Source of the DNA: Symsagittifera roscoffensis
Taxonomy: Eukaryota > Xenacoelomorpha > Acoela > Convolutidae
DNA: 64,000 bases
NCBI RefSeq assembly: GCF_963678635.1
Contig: NC_087062.1
Span: forward strand, 50,606,178 to 50,670,177
Direction of reading: 5' to 3'
In this document: piece by piece, positions 23,158 through 32,536 of the stretch
Numbering within the stretch: position 1 is the stretch's first letter
Layout of the letters: every line of letters begins with the position of its first letter
Program-made: the position numbers and the translations under genes
Notes under the pieces: model-generated
What the model was told of the DNA's origin: nothing
The model's database searches: none
Seen by the model: only the letters and a program-made list of their open reading frames with translations

Positions 23158-23743
23158 AGACCTGAAATCAAACATTGGTGAATGCAATCGAACCAATAAA
23201 AGAATTAAGCAAAGTTGCTTTTCTTCAAATAGAATAATTTTTTTGCTCAAAACAATGAAACCTATCAACTCTTACCAAAACTTTGCATTATTTGACTTGA
23301 TGTCTATGACTTTAAACTGGAAGGCTGAAGTAGGTACTCTAATTTTAGAACAGTACTCATTTCAGAACGTTTCATAGACCAAACCAGTTCGCTAAAACTT
23401 CATGTTTTTCTGAGCGAGCTTTGAAAGGAATCGAAACAAAAATATCAGAAAAACTTCAATTTCAATTGCTTCCATAGAAAACCGATAATTTTTTGCGGGA
23501 AAGCTCGGCCAAAAACGTAACCTCAAGTTTTTTGAAATTCCATTGATTGATTAGTCTGTGTATTTGAAATTAAATGATGAAGTTAGCAATTTAGCCTTAG
23601 AACAGGGCTAGTTCAAATAGTTATTTGAAACAAATCGTGCTACAAGACAAAATAAGGTAATTTTTTTATTCTTCCTAGACAAAATTAGGTAAATATCAGT
23701 TTTGTGCTTATAAAATTCAGTTCAGGTGTTTTGAAAAACTAAT

Positions 23744-23824
23744 CGACGGGTATGGGATTCGGACCCACGCACGCACAACATATTGAATATCACTTCAACC
23801 CCTTAACCCCTCGGGCAAACTGAA
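23744..23824 (-). pseudogene. tRNA-Ser-like unit, mirror of 5117
   Basis: Loop GTGATAT (GAT) and T arm GGGTCCGAATCCC, both shared with 5117. Confidence 0.57.
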
Positions 23825-24428
23825 ACATCAGAAGTCAATTTTTGGTAAATTGAATCGAACAAATAAAAAATTAGAGCAAAGTTGCTTCGCTTCAAATAGA
23901 ATAGTTTTTTTTTGCTCAAAACAAAAAACTTATCAAATCAAGCCATTGTTCGATCAAAAATAGACTTGACGTCTGTGTATAGAAAAAATAACGATGAAAT
24001 AAGTACTCTAGTCTTAGAACAGAACTAGTGCAAATCTTCTTAAAGACCAAATAATTTCGCTAAATTTTCAAGGTTTTTTAAGCAACCTGTTAAAGCTTTA
24101 AAACTATCAAACGAAGCGACACAAAAAATTAAGTAAAAACTAGATTTTATTGCTTACGTTGAAAAACGATAAATTTTTGTGGAAAAACTCGGCCAAAAAA
24201 GTAACCTGAATTTTTTCAAAATCCATGCCTTAAATGGTTTCAATAGAAAAACGTATAACCTTGGCATTCCGATTTTCTTCCTGAACAAACCTAAAATTTC
24301 CAACGTTTGGTTGCTTGACTAGTCTGCTTAGACGAACTGCAAAGTTTTTGGGTGAGTTATTAACAAGATTAGGAAATAATCAGTTTTTGTGCTTACCGAA
24401 TTCATTTCAGGTGTTTTTAAAAACTAAT

Positions 24429-24509
24429 CGACAGGGATGGGATTCGGAACCACGCACGCAGAACATATTGAATAGCATTTCAACCCCTTAACCTCTCGGG
24501 AAACCTGTA
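24429..24509 (-). pseudogene. tRNA-Ser(GCT)-like unit, mirror of 4386
   Basis: Loop ATGCTAT keeps GCT. D arm TTTCCCGAGAGG and T arm GGTTCCGAATCCC. A T5 run follows on the - strand. Confidence 0.57.
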
Positions 24510-25156
24510 GGACCAGAAGTCATTTTTTAGTAAAATGAATTGAACCAATAAAAAATTAGGCAAGGTTGCTTCGCTTCAAATTGAATAATTATTTAGCTCA
24601 AATTAGAAAAAAAACTTATCAAATCAAGCCATTGTTCGAACAAAAATAAACAAGACGTCTGTGTATAGAAAATATAATGACGAAATAAGCTCTCTATTCT
24701 TAGAACAGGACTAGTGTAAATATTTCTATAGACCAAATCGTTTCGCTTAAATTTTAAGTTTTTCTGAGCAACCTGTTAGGCTTTGAAACTATCAAACGAA
24801 GCAAAACAAAAAATTATGGGAAACCTGATTTTGAATTGCCTTCATTGAAAAACGATGTTTTTTTGTGGAAAAAAGGCCAAAAAAGTACCCTGAAATTTTT
24901 CAAAACTCCATGCCTTGAATGATTTCAATAGAAAAACGTATAACATTGGCCATCCGATTTTCATCATGAACAATCTTAAAGTTTTTCAATGTTTGTTTGA
25001 TTGACTAGTCTGCTTAGACGAACTTCAGGGGTTTGTGAGCCAATTCTTGCTACATTTTATGATCTGACAAATTTTTTGGTGAGTTTTTTTACATATTTAG
25101 TTGAACATCATTTTTGGTGCCTACCGAAATCAGTTCAGGTGTTTTAAAAAATTACA

Positions 25157-25237
25157 GGACAGGAATGGGTTTCAAAACCACGCACGCAGAACATATTTGA
25201 AAGCACTTAAACCCCCTAACCCCTCGGGCAATTTGGA
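25157..25237 (-). pseudogene. tRNA-Ser-like unit, outermost - strand copy
   Basis: Heavily changed: loop GTGCTTT, acceptor strand TCCAAAT, T arm GGTTTTGAAACCC. The long variable arm GTTCTGCGTGCGTGG still identifies the family. Confidence 0.52.
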
Positions 25238-25815
25238 AGATCAGCAGTCGATTTTCGATAAAATAAATCGTACCAATAAAAAAAGAAAGCAAAGCTGCTT
25301 CGCTACAAATAGAATAGTTTTTTTTGCTCAAAACAAAAAAAAACGTATCAAATCAAGCCATTGTTCGATGAAAAGTAGACTTGACGTCTGTGTGTAGAAA
25401 ATATAAAGGCGAAATAAGCACTCTTGTCTTAGAACATGACTAGTGCAAATCTTCTTATAGACCAAACCGATTCGCTAAAATTTCAAGTTTTTCTAAACAC
25501 CCTGTTAAATCTTTGAAACTATCAAACGAAGCGAAACAAAAAATTAAGGAAAACCTAATTTTTTTGCTTCCGTTGAAAAACGTTAATTGTATGTGGAACA
25601 ACTCGGCCAAAAAAGTAATCTGAAGCTTTTCAAAGTCCATGTCTTGAATGGTTTCAATAGAAAAACGTATAACCTTGGCCTTCCGATTCTCTTCATGAAC
25701 AATCTTAAAATTTTTCAACGTTTTTTTGCTTGACTAGTCTGCTTAGACGAATTTTAAGGGTTTGCGAGTCGATTCTTACTCCATTTTTTTGTGACCTGGC
25801 AAGTTTTTTTGTGAG

Positions 25816-25835
25816 CTCAAAACACTCAAATAACG
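25816..25835. other. Junction between Ser and Ala arrays
   Basis: Ser-type spacer (...GTGACCTGGCAAG...GTGAG) gives way within about 20 bases to the Ala-type spacer (AAATAACGATTACGCAGGGTC). Both arrays run on the - strand here. Confidence 0.75.
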
Positions 25836-25856
25836 ATTACGCAGGGTCTCAGGTTT

Positions 25857-25929
25857 TGGAGATGCGGTGCACTTATCTCCGTGCCTCTCGCATGCAAAGC
25901 GAGCGCTCTAACGTTCGGGCTGCCTCCAC
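25857..25929 (-). pseudogene. tRNA-Ala(TGC)-like unit, first of the block
   Basis: Anticodon arm CTCGC/TTTGCAT/GCGAG is intact. The 5' acceptor GTGGAGG mismatches at positions 2 and 6. The T arm is degraded. Confidence 0.6.
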
Positions 25930-26067
25930 GTTGTGGTAAAGTACCGCGTAGGTGTTTTTCCCAGTCGGCAATTTTGAGTTTTTTTCTTAGTAGTTCTGCT
26001 TTTGGCATGAAGTTTCAATATGCAATAGTTTTTTTCTGCAGAAAGCCAAAAACAATTACGGAAGCTC

Positions 26068-26140
26068 TGGAGATGCAGGGCATTGATCCCCTTACCTCTC
26101 GCATGCGAAGCGAGCGCTCTACCATTTCAGTTACATCCAA
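26068..26140 (-). pseudogene. tRNA-Ala(CGC)-like unit
   Basis: Anticodon arm CTCGC/TTCGCAT/GCGAG is fully paired with CGC. The acceptor 5' end TTGGATG and D arm (AACTGA) are altered. Confidence 0.6.
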
Positions 26141-26286
26141 GTTAATAATAACTATCGCGCAGGTCTCTAGCTCAATCGGCAACTATGAGATTTTTTTTCG
26201 CAGAAAGTCTGCTTCTGTTAGGAAGTTTCAATATGCAATACTTTTTCTTCAGAAAGCAAACAACAATTACGCAAGGTATCAGGTAA

Positions 26287-26359
26287 TGGAGATGCAGGGC
26301 CTCTTTCTCCGAACCTCTCGCAAGCAAAGCGAATGATCTACCATTCGGGATACCTCCAC
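26287..26359 (-). pseudogene. tRNA-Ala(TGC)-like degraded unit
   Basis: Loop TTTGCTT. The D arm is TATCCCGAATGG. The stem reads TTCGC/GCGAG, losing the first pair. Confidence 0.55.
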
Positions 26360-26502
26360 GTTGTGTTAAAGTATCGCGTAGGTAGTTTGTCCAGTCGGCA
26401 ATTCTGAGTTTTTTTTGGGTAGATCTGCTATTGGATTGAAGTTTCAATGTGCAATAGTTTTTCTGCAGAAAGAGAAAAACAATTACGGCATGTCTTAAGT
26501 TT

Positions 26503-26575
26503 TGTAGATGCGGGGAATTGATCCACGTACCACTCTCATGCGAAACGAGCTCTCTACAATTTGAGCTACATCGAC
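26503..26575 (-). pseudogene. tRNA-Ala(CGC)-like unit
   Basis: Loop TTCGCAT, stem CTCGT/ATGAGAG-type with mismatches. T arm GTGGAT replaces CGGGGA, and the acceptor reads GTCGATG. Confidence 0.55.
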
Positions 26576-26721
26576 GTTGTTAAGAAACATCGCGTAGGTC
26601 TCTTGCTCAGTCGGCAACTATGAGGTTTTTTTTTCGCAGAAAGTCTGCTTCTGTTAAGAAGTTTCAATATGCATTTTTTTCCCTCATAAATCAAACAACA
26701 ATTACGCAAGGTATGAGGTTA

Positions 26722-26794
26722 TGGAGATGCAGGGCCTTCATCTCCGAACCTTTCGCAAGCAAAGCGAGCGATCTACCATTCGGGATACCTCCAC
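26722..26794 (-). pseudogene. tRNA-Ala(TGC)-like degraded unit
   Basis: Loop TTTGCTT in CTCGC/GCGAA. T loop ATGAAGG has lost the CGAT core. Confidence 0.55.
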
Positions 26795-26922
26795 GTTGTG
26801 TTAAAATATCGCGTAGGTAGTTTGTCCAATCGGAATTTCTAGATCTGCTATTGGATTGAAGTTTCAATGTGCAATAGTTTTTCTGCAGAAAGAGAAAAAC
26901 AATTACGGAATGTCTTAAGTTT

Positions 26923-26994
26923 TGGAGATGCGGGCATTGATCCCGGTACCTCTCGCATGCGAAGCGAGCGCTCTACCATTATACCTACATCCCC
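26923..26994 (-). pseudogene. tRNA-Ala(CGC)-like unit, 72 nt
   Basis: Anticodon arm perfect with CGC and acceptor GGGGATG/CATCTCC perfect. One T-stem base is deleted, and the D stem changed to GGTA. Confidence 0.62.
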
Positions 26995-27139
26995 GTTGTT
27001 AAAATCTATCGCATAGGTCTCTTGCTCAGTCGGCAACTATGAGTTTTTTTTCGCAGAAAGTCTGCTTCTGTTAAGAATTTTCAACATGCAATAGTTTTTC
27101 TTCAGAAAGCAAACAACAATTATGCAAGGTGTCAGGTTA

Positions 27140-27211
27140 TGGAGATGCAGGGCATTCATCTCCGAGCTCTCGCAAGCAAAGCGAGCCATCTACCAGTCGG
27201 GCTCTCTCCAC
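27140..27211 (-). pseudogene. tRNA-Ala(TGC)-like degraded unit, 72 nt
   Basis: Loop TTTGCTT, acceptor GTGGAGA, one-base loss in the T-arm region. D arm GCCCGACTGG. Confidence 0.52.
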
Positions 27212-27334
27212 GTGTAAAACTATCGCGTAGGTGTTTTGGCCAGTCGGCAGTTATGAGTTTTTTCGCAATAGGTCTGCTTTTGGAATGAAGTGCAATAGTT
27301 TTTCTGCAGAAAGCGAAAACATTTGCGGAAGCTC

Positions 27335-27407
27335 TGGAGATGCGGGGCATTGCTACCCGAAACTCTCGCATGCGAAGCGCGCGCTCTATTATTTGAGCTA
27401 CATCCAC
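27335..27407 (-). pseudogene. tRNA-Ala(CGC)-like unit
   Basis: TAGCTCAAAT is intact, but the D stem 3' side is AATAGAGC and the anticodon stem starts GCGC. T loop reads TAGCAATG. The spacing to the previous unit is short. Confidence 0.57.
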
Positions 27408-27547
27408 GTTGTTTAAGATTTTCACGCTGGTCTAGCTCAGTCGGCAACTATGAGGTTTTTCGCAGAAGGTCTACTTTTGAATGAAGTTTCAATATGCAAT
27501 AGTTTTTCTTCTGAAAGCGAATAACGATTACGCAGTATCTCAGGTTT

Positions 27548-27620
27548 TGGAGATGCGGGGCATTTACCTCCATGCCTCTCCCATGCAAAGCGAGGGCTGT
27601 AACGTTCGGGCTGCCTCCAC
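27548..27620 (-). pseudogene. tRNA-Ala(TGC)-like unit
   Basis: Loop TTTGCAT with stem CTCGC/GGGAG. Acceptor GTGGAGG. Resembles 25857 rather than its immediate neighbours. Confidence 0.55.
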
Positions 27621-27763
27621 CTTGTTGTAAAGTACTGCTAAGGTGTTTTGCCCAGTCGGCAATTTTGAGTTTTTTCTTAGTAGTTCTGCTTTTGGCATTA
27701 AGTTTCAATATGCAATAGTTTTTCTTCAGAAAGCGAATAACAATTGCGCAGGGTCTCAGTTTT

Positions 27764-27836
27764 TGGAGAAGCGAGGTATTTATATCCGTATCTCTCGCAT
27801 GCAATGCGAGCGCTCTACGATTCGGGCTACCTCCAC
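27764..27836 (-). pseudogene. tRNA-Ala(TGC)-like unit
   Basis: Loop ATTGCAT in an intact CTCGC/GCGAG stem. Acceptor and T arm are degraded. Two TGC-type units sit side by side here, breaking the CGC/TGC alternation. Confidence 0.55.
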
Positions 27837-27980
27837 TTTGTGTTAAAGTATCGCGTAGGTAGTTTATCCAGTCGGAAATTCTGAGTTTTTTTCTTAGTAG
27901 GTCTGCTATTGGATTAAAGTTTCAATGTGTAAAAGTTTTTCTGCAGAAAGATAAAAACAATTACGGAAGGTCTTAAGTTT

Positions 27981-28053
27981 TGGAGATATTGGGCATTGAT
28001 ACCGGTTCCTCTGGCATGCGAAGGGAGCGCTCTACCATTAGAGCTACATCCCC
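27981..28053 (-). pseudogene. tRNA-Ala(CGC)-like unit, damaged anticodon stem
   Basis: Acceptor 5' side GGGGATG and TAGCTC are intact. The anticodon stem is CTCCC/GCCAG with two mismatches, and the T stem CCGGT/CCCAA is broken. The same damage recurs at 29287 and 30158. Confidence 0.57.
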
Positions 28054-28199
28054 GTTGTTAAGATCTATCGCGTAGGTCTCATTCTCAGTCGGCAACTATG
28101 AGGTTTTTTGTCGCAGAAAGTCTGCTTCTGTTAAGAATTTTCAATGTGCAATACTTTTTCCTCAGAAAGCAAACAACAATTACGCAAGGTCTCAGGTTA

Positions 28200-28272
28200 T
28201 GGAGATGCAGGGCGTTTATCTCCGAACCTCTCGCAAGCAAAGCGAGCGATCTACCATTTGGGGTACCTCCAC
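28200..28272 (-). pseudogene. tRNA-Ala(TGC)-like degraded unit
   Basis: Loop TTTGCTT; D arm TACCCCAAATGG; T loop ATAAACG. Repeats at 29506, 30377 and 30813. Confidence 0.55.
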
Positions 28273-28419
28273 TTTGTGTTAAAGTATCGCGTAGGTAGTT
28301 TGTCCAGTCGGCAATTCTGAGTTTTTTCTTGGTAGATCTGCTATTGGGTTGAAGTTTCAATGTTCAATAGTTTTTCTGCAGAAAGAAAAAAACAAATAAT
28401 TTCGAAATGTATTAAGTTT

Positions 28420-28492
28420 TGGAGATGCGGGGCATTGATCTCCGTACCTCTCGCATGCGAAGCGAGCGCTCTACCACGTGACGTACATCTTC
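28420..28492 (-). pseudogene. tRNA-Ala(CGC)-like unit
   Basis: Anticodon arm perfect with CGC and 3' acceptor CATCTCCA intact. The 5' acceptor is GAAGATG, and the D stem CGTC no longer pairs with GAGC. Confidence 0.58.
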
Positions 28493-28635
28493 GTTGTTAA
28501 GAACAATCGCGTAATTCTCTTGCTCAGTCGGCAACTATGAGGTTTTTCGCAGAAAGTCTGCTTCTGGAAAGAAGTTTCAATATGCAATATTTTTTCTCCA
28601 GAAAACAAACAACAATTACGCAAGGTCTCAGGTTA

Positions 28636-28707
28636 TGGAGATGCAGGGCCTTCATCTCCGAATCTCTCGCAAGCAAAGAAGGGATCTACCATTCGGGCTA
28701 CCTCCAC
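28636..28707 (-). pseudogene. tRNA-Ala(TGC)-like degraded unit, 72 nt
   Basis: Anticodon stem 5' side lost (CCCTTC replaces GCTCGC). Loop TTTGCTT remains. Confidence 0.5.
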
Positions 28708-28851
28708 GTTGTGTTAAAGTATCGCATAGGTAGTTTATCCAGTCGGAAATTCTGAGTTTTTTTCTTAGTAGGTCTGCTATTGGATTAAAGTTTCAATGTG
28801 TAAAAGTTTTTCTGCAGAAAGATAAAAACAATTACGGAAGGTCTTAAGTTT

Positions 28852-28924
28852 TGGAGATTTGGGGCATTGCTCACCGTACCTCTCGCATGCGAAGCCAGCG
28901 CTCTACCATTTGAGCTACATCACC
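28852..28924 (-). pseudogene. tRNA-Ala(CGC)-like unit
   Basis: TAGCTCAAATGG A box intact. Anticodon arm CTGGC/TTCGCAT/GCGAG has one mismatch. The T arm is altered to CGGTGAGCAATG. Confidence 0.58.
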
Positions 28925-29070
28925 GTTGGTTACATCTATCGCGTTGGTCTGATGCTCAGTCGGCAACTATGAGGTTTTTTGTCGCAGAAAGTCTGCTTCT
29001 GTTAAGAAGTTTCAATATGCAATACTTTTTCTCCAGAAAGCAAACAACAATTACGCAAGGTCTCAGGTTA

Positions 29071-29143
29071 TGGAGATGCAGGGCCTTCATCTCCGAATCT
29101 CTCGCAAGCAAAGCGAGCGATCTAACATTCGCGATACCTCCAC
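29071..29143 (-). pseudogene. tRNA-Ala(TGC)-like degraded unit
   Basis: D arm TATCGCGAATGTTAG, loop TTTGCTT in an intact stem. T loop ATGAAGG. Confidence 0.55.
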
Positions 29144-29286
29144 GTTGTGTTAAAGTATAGCATAGGTAGTTTGTCCAGTCGGCAATTCTGAGTTCTTTCT
29201 TGGTAGATCTGCTATTGGGTTGAAGTTTCAATGTGCAATAGTTTTTCCGCAGAAAGATAAAAACACTCACGAAATGTCCTAAGTTT

Positions 29287-29359
29287 TGGAGATATTGGGC
29301 ATTGATACCGGTTCCTCTGGCATGCGAAGGGAGCGCTCTACCATTAGAGCTACATCCCC
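29287..29359 (-). pseudogene. tRNA-Ala(CGC)-like unit, sister of 27981
   Basis: Same GCCAG stem damage and TATCTCC acceptor as 27981. The surrounding block of about 870 bp is duplicated again near 30158. Confidence 0.57.
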
Positions 29360-29505
29360 GTTGTTAAGATCTATCGCGTAGGTCTCATTCTCAGTCGGCA
29401 ACTATGAGGTTTTTTGTCGCAGAAAGTCTGCTTCTGTTAAGAATTTTCAATGTGCAATACTTTTTCTTCAGAAAGCAAACAACAATTACGCAAGGTCTCA
29501 GGTTA

Positions 29506-29578
29506 TGGAGATGCAGGGCGTTTATCTCCGAACCTCTCGCAAGCAAAGCGAGCGATCTACCATTTGGGGTACCTCCAC
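29506..29578 (-). pseudogene. tRNA-Ala(TGC)-like degraded unit
   Basis: Sister of 28200 with the same TACCCCAAATGG D arm and ATAAACG T loop. Confidence 0.55.
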
Positions 29579-29725
29579 TTTGTGTTAAAGTATCGCGTAG
29601 GTAGTTTGTCCAGTCGGCAATTCTGAGTTTTTTCTTAGTAGATCTGCTATTGGGTTGAAGTTTCAATGTTCAATAGTTTTTCTGCAGAAAGACAAAAACA
29701 AAAAATTTCGAAATGTCTTAAGTTT

Positions 29726-29798
29726 TGGAGATGCGGGTCATTGATCTCCGTACCTCTCGCATGCGAAGCGAGCGCTCTACCATGTGACGTACATCCCC
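29726..29798 (-). pseudogene. tRNA-Ala(CGC)-like unit, good acceptor
   Basis: Acceptor GGGGATG/CATCTCC and anticodon arm CTCGC/TTCGCAT/GCGAG are complete. The D stem (CGTC) fails, and the T stem has mismatches (CGGAG/ACCCG). Confidence 0.6.
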
Positions 29799-29941
29799 GT
29801 TGTTAAGAACAATCGCGTTATTCTCTTGCTCAGTCGGCAACTATGAGGTTTTTCGCTGAAAGTCTGCTTCTGGAAAGAAGTTTCAATATGCAATATTTTT
29901 TCTCCAGAAAGCAAACAACAATTACGCAAGGTCTCAGGTTA

Positions 29942-30014
29942 TGGAGATGCAGGGCCTTCATCTCCGAATCTCTCGCAAGCAAAGCGAGCGATCTACCATT
30001 CGCGATACCTCCAC
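29942..30014 (-). pseudogene. tRNA-Ala(TGC)-like degraded unit
   Basis: Sister of 29071: TATCGCGAATGG D arm and loop TTTGCTT. Confidence 0.55.
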
Positions 30015-30157
30015 GTTGTGTTAAAGTATAGCGTAGGTAGTTTGTCCAGTCGGCAATTCTGAGTTTTTTCTTGGTAGATCTGCTATTGGGTTGAAGTTTC
30101 AATGTGCAATAGTTTTTCTGCAGAAAGAGAAAAACACTCACGAAATGTCCTAAGTTT

Positions 30158-30230
30158 TGGAGATATTGGGCATTGATACCGGTTCCTCTGGCATGCGAAG
30201 GGAGCGCTCTACCATTAGAGCTACATCCCC
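30158..30230 (-). pseudogene. tRNA-Ala(CGC)-like unit, sister of 29287
   Basis: Same tRNA body as 27981 and 29287, about 871 bp from the latter. Confidence 0.57.
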
Positions 30231-30376
30231 GTTGTTAAGATCTATCGCGTAGGTCTCTTTCTCAGTCGGCAACTATGAGGTTTTTTGTCGCAGAAAGTCT
30301 GCTTCTGTTAAGAATTTTCAATGTGCAATACTTTTTCTTCAGAAAGCAAACAACAATTACGCAAGGTCTCAGGTTG

Positions 30377-30449
30377 TGGAGATGCAGGGCGTTTATCTCC
30401 GAACCTCTCGCAAGCAAAGCGAGCGATCTACCATTTGGGGTATCTCCAC
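30377..30449 (-). pseudogene. tRNA-Ala(TGC)-like degraded unit
   Basis: Sister of 29506. The acceptor strand is GTGGAGA. Confidence 0.55.
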
Positions 30450-30596
30450 TTTGTGTTAAAGTGTCGCGTAGATAGTTTGTCCAGTCGGCAATTCTGAGTT
30501 TTTTCTTGGTAGATCTGCTATTGGGTTGAAGTTTCAATGTTCAATAGTTTTTCTGCAGAAAGAGAAAAACAAACAATTTCGAATTGTCTTAAGTTT

Positions 30597-30669
30597 TGGA
30601 GATGCGGGGAATTGATCTCCGTACCTCTCGCATGCGAAGCGAGCGCTCTACCATTTGACGTACATCCCC
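30597..30669 (-). tRNA. tRNA-Ala(CGC)-like, among the best CGC copies
   Basis: The acceptor including G3:U70 is complete, and the anticodon arm CTCGC/TTCGCAT/GCGAG is perfect. The T stem CGGAG/CCCCG has one mismatch. The D stem is CGTC opposite GAGC, with two mismatches, and is the main defect. Confidence 0.55.
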
Positions 30670-30812
30670 GTTGTTAAGAACAATCGCGTAATTCTCTTGC
30701 TCAGTCGGCAACTATGAGGTTTTTCGCAGAAAGTCTGCTTCTGGAAAGAAGTTTCAATGTGCAATACTTTTTCTTCAGAAAGCAAACAACAATTACGCAA
30801 GGTCTCAGGTTG

Positions 30813-30887
30813 TGGAGATGCAGGGCGTTTATCTCCGAACCTCTCGCACAAGCAAAGCGAGCGATCTACCATTTGGGGTACCTCCAC
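30813..30887 (-). pseudogene. tRNA-Ala(TGC)-like unit with 2 nt insertion
   Basis: CA is inserted in the anticodon arm (TTTGCTTGTGCGAG), giving 75 nt. Otherwise like 28200. Confidence 0.52.
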
Positions 30888-31034
30888 TTTGTGTTAAAGT
30901 ATCGCGTAGATAGTTTGTCCAGTCGGCAATTCTGAGTTTTTTCTTGGTAGATCTGCTATTGGGTTGAAGTTTCAATGTTCAATAGTTTTTCTGCAGAAAG
31001 AGAAAAACAAACAATTTCGAATTGTCTTAAGTTT

Positions 31035-31107
31035 TGGAGATGCGGGGAATTGATATCCGTACCTCTCGCATGCGAAGCGAGCGCTCTACCATTTGACGTA
31101 CATCCCC
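31035..31107 (-). tRNA. tRNA-Ala(CGC)-like, among the best CGC copies
   Basis: Same body as 30597 with one T-stem difference (CGGATATCAATT). Acceptor and anticodon arm are complete. Confidence 0.53.
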
Positions 31108-31250
31108 GTTGTTAAGAACAATCGCGTAATTCTCTTGCTCAGTCGACAACTATGAGGTTTTTCGCAGAAAGTCTGCTTCTGGAAAGAAGTTTCAGTATGC
31201 AATTGTTTTTCTTCAGAAAGCGAATAACGATTACGTAAGGTCTCAGGTTA

Positions 31251-31323
31251 TGGAGATGCAGGGCCTTCATCTCCGAACATCTCGCAAGCACGGCGAGCGA
31301 TCTATCATTTGAGCTACACCCTC
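31251..31323 (-). pseudogene. tRNA-Ala(TGC)-like unit nearest the inversion
   Basis: Acceptor GAGGGTG and TAGCTCAAATG are closer to the family consensus than other TGC units here. The loop is CGTGCTT, with G in place of the invariant T33. Confidence 0.55.
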
Positions 31324-31454
31324 GGTCTTTAAAACTATCGCGTAGGTCTTGAGATCAATCGGTAACCATGAGGTTTTTTCTCGAAATGTCTGCTTTCCGA
31401 ATGAAGTTTCAATGTGCATTAGTTTTTACTTCAAAAAGCGAATAACAATTACAC

Positions 31455-31480
31455 AGGGTCTCAATTTACTATCTCCAGAA
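31455..31480. other. Divergent inversion junction of the Ala arrays
   Basis: The - strand spacer (ACACAGGGTCTCAATTT) ends and + strand spacer begins at ACTATCTCCAG, which is at once fused to AAAACTACTGAATAATG. The new spacer is itself a join of A-type and B-type pieces. Confidence 0.75.
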
Positions 31481-31584
31481 AACTACTGAATAATGAAATC
31501 TTGTACAAGAAATACCTTCCCAGAAATTTTATAACCTCTTGTTTGCCGACTGAAACAAAAGCTTCCTCGACAGTTCAAAACTAT

Positions 31585-31657
31585 GGGAATGTAGCTCAAA
31601 TGGTAGAGCGCTGGCTTTGCATGCGAAAGGTACGAGGATCGATGCCCCGCATCTCCA
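31585..31657 (+). pseudogene. tRNA-Ala(TGC)-like
   Basis: GGGAATG acceptor, anticodon stem CTGGC/GCGAA and T stem CGAGG each carry mismatches. Confidence 0.6.
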
Positions 31658-32023
31658 AAATAGAGCCACTCATCAAATGCTAATCACTATCTCAAGATAA
31701 TATATTGCATATTGAAATTCCTAACAAGTAGATTTTCTGCGAATGAAAAGAAAAATTTCATAGTTGCTGACTAAGCGAAAAAAAATTTCGCGAGATTTGA
31801 TAAACATGGGATGAAGGTCAAATGGTAGAGCGCCTACTTAGCAAGCCAGAAGTACGGGGAGTAATACCCGGCATCTCCGAAGTTAAGGACATCGAGCAAT
31901 TAATTAACTTTCTTCGGAAAAATACTGAAAATTGAAGTCTTATACAAGAAATACCTTCCAAGAAAATTTATAACCTCTTGTTTCCCGACTGAAACAAAAG
32001 CTTCCTCGACAGCTCTAAACTAT

Positions 32024-32096
32024 GGGGATGTAGCTCTAATGGTAGAGCGCTCGCTTAGCAAGCGAGAGCTAGGGGGATCAATGCCCCGCATCTCCA
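32024..32096 (+). tRNA. tRNA-Ala(AGC)
   Basis: Acceptor, D and anticodon stems are paired; loop TTAGCAA. Only pair 49-65 is lost (GGGGG/CCCCG). Confidence 0.68.
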
Positions 32097-32463
32097 AAAT
32101 TAGAGCCACTAATCAAAAGGTAATCACTATCTTCAGATAATCTATTGCATATTGAAATTCCTAACAAGTAGAGTTTCTGCGAACGACAAGAAAAACTTCA
32201 TAGTTCCTGACTAAGCGAGAAAAACTTCCGCGAGATTTGATTGTAATGGGGATGAAGGTCAAATGATAGAGCTCCCACTTATAAAGCCAGAAATACGGGG
32301 AGCAATACCCCGCATCTCCAAAGTTAAGGACATCGAGTATTTAATTAACTTTCTCCAGAAACTACTGAATATTGAACTCTTGTAAAGGAAATACCTTCCC
32401 AGAAAATTTATAACCTCCTGTTTCCCGACTGAAACAAAAGCTTCCTCGACAGTTCTAAACTAT

Positions 32464-32536
32464 GGGGATGTAGCTCAAATTGTAGAGCGGTCGCTTTGCA
32501 TGCGAGAGGAACGGTGATCGATGCACCGCATCTACA
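32464..32536 (+). pseudogene. tRNA-Ala(TGC)-like with compensated T stem
   Basis: T stem CGGTG/CACCG has a paired change, T52-A62. Mismatches at 2-71 and 27-43, and a lost G18, argue against function. Confidence 0.58.

Larger units (their letters stand above)
16723..25815 (-). repeat. Tandem array of tRNA-Ser-derived units, - strand arm
   Basis: Thirteen tRNA-Ser-like bodies on the - strand, 416-746 bp apart, use the same spacer blocks as the + arm in reverse complement. Subtypes read outward from 16.9 kb match those read inward on the + arm. For example 16,926 matches 15,756; 17,342 matches 15,338; 22,441 matches 7,864; 23,076 matches 7,197; and 23,744 matches 5,117. The last 580 bp (25,238-25,815) is spacer only. 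Confidence 0.9.
25816..31468 (-). repeat. Tandem array of tRNA-Ala-derived units, - strand
   Basis: Twenty-six tRNA-Ala-like bodies about 215 bp apart on the - strand. A CGC-anticodon type (12 copies) largely alternates with a more degraded TGC type (14 copies), giving a dimer of about 430 bp. The spacer includes an ATTGCATATTGAAAC motif and a GTTGCCGACTGAGC motif. Both also occur, in the opposite orientation, in the + strand Ala array, so the two blocks are related. Confidence 0.9.

Noticed and set aside
1..25815. TTTTTGGCCGAGTTTTTCC spacer block as a second, decayed tRNA-Ser A box
   Set aside because: It resembles TGGCCGAGTGG but no B box, anticodon arm or acceptor can be placed around it. 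The match may be chance in a T-rich context.
16723..25815. The inverted Ser arm as an assembly artefact
   Set aside because: The arms differ by many substitutions, indels and different amplified units, which a mis-joined duplicate would not show. Only long reads can settle the exact junction.
25881..26336. 151-residue open frame, the longest in the window
   Set aside because: It runs antisense through two tRNA-Ala units and their spacer. Neighbouring copies of the repeat do not keep the frame.
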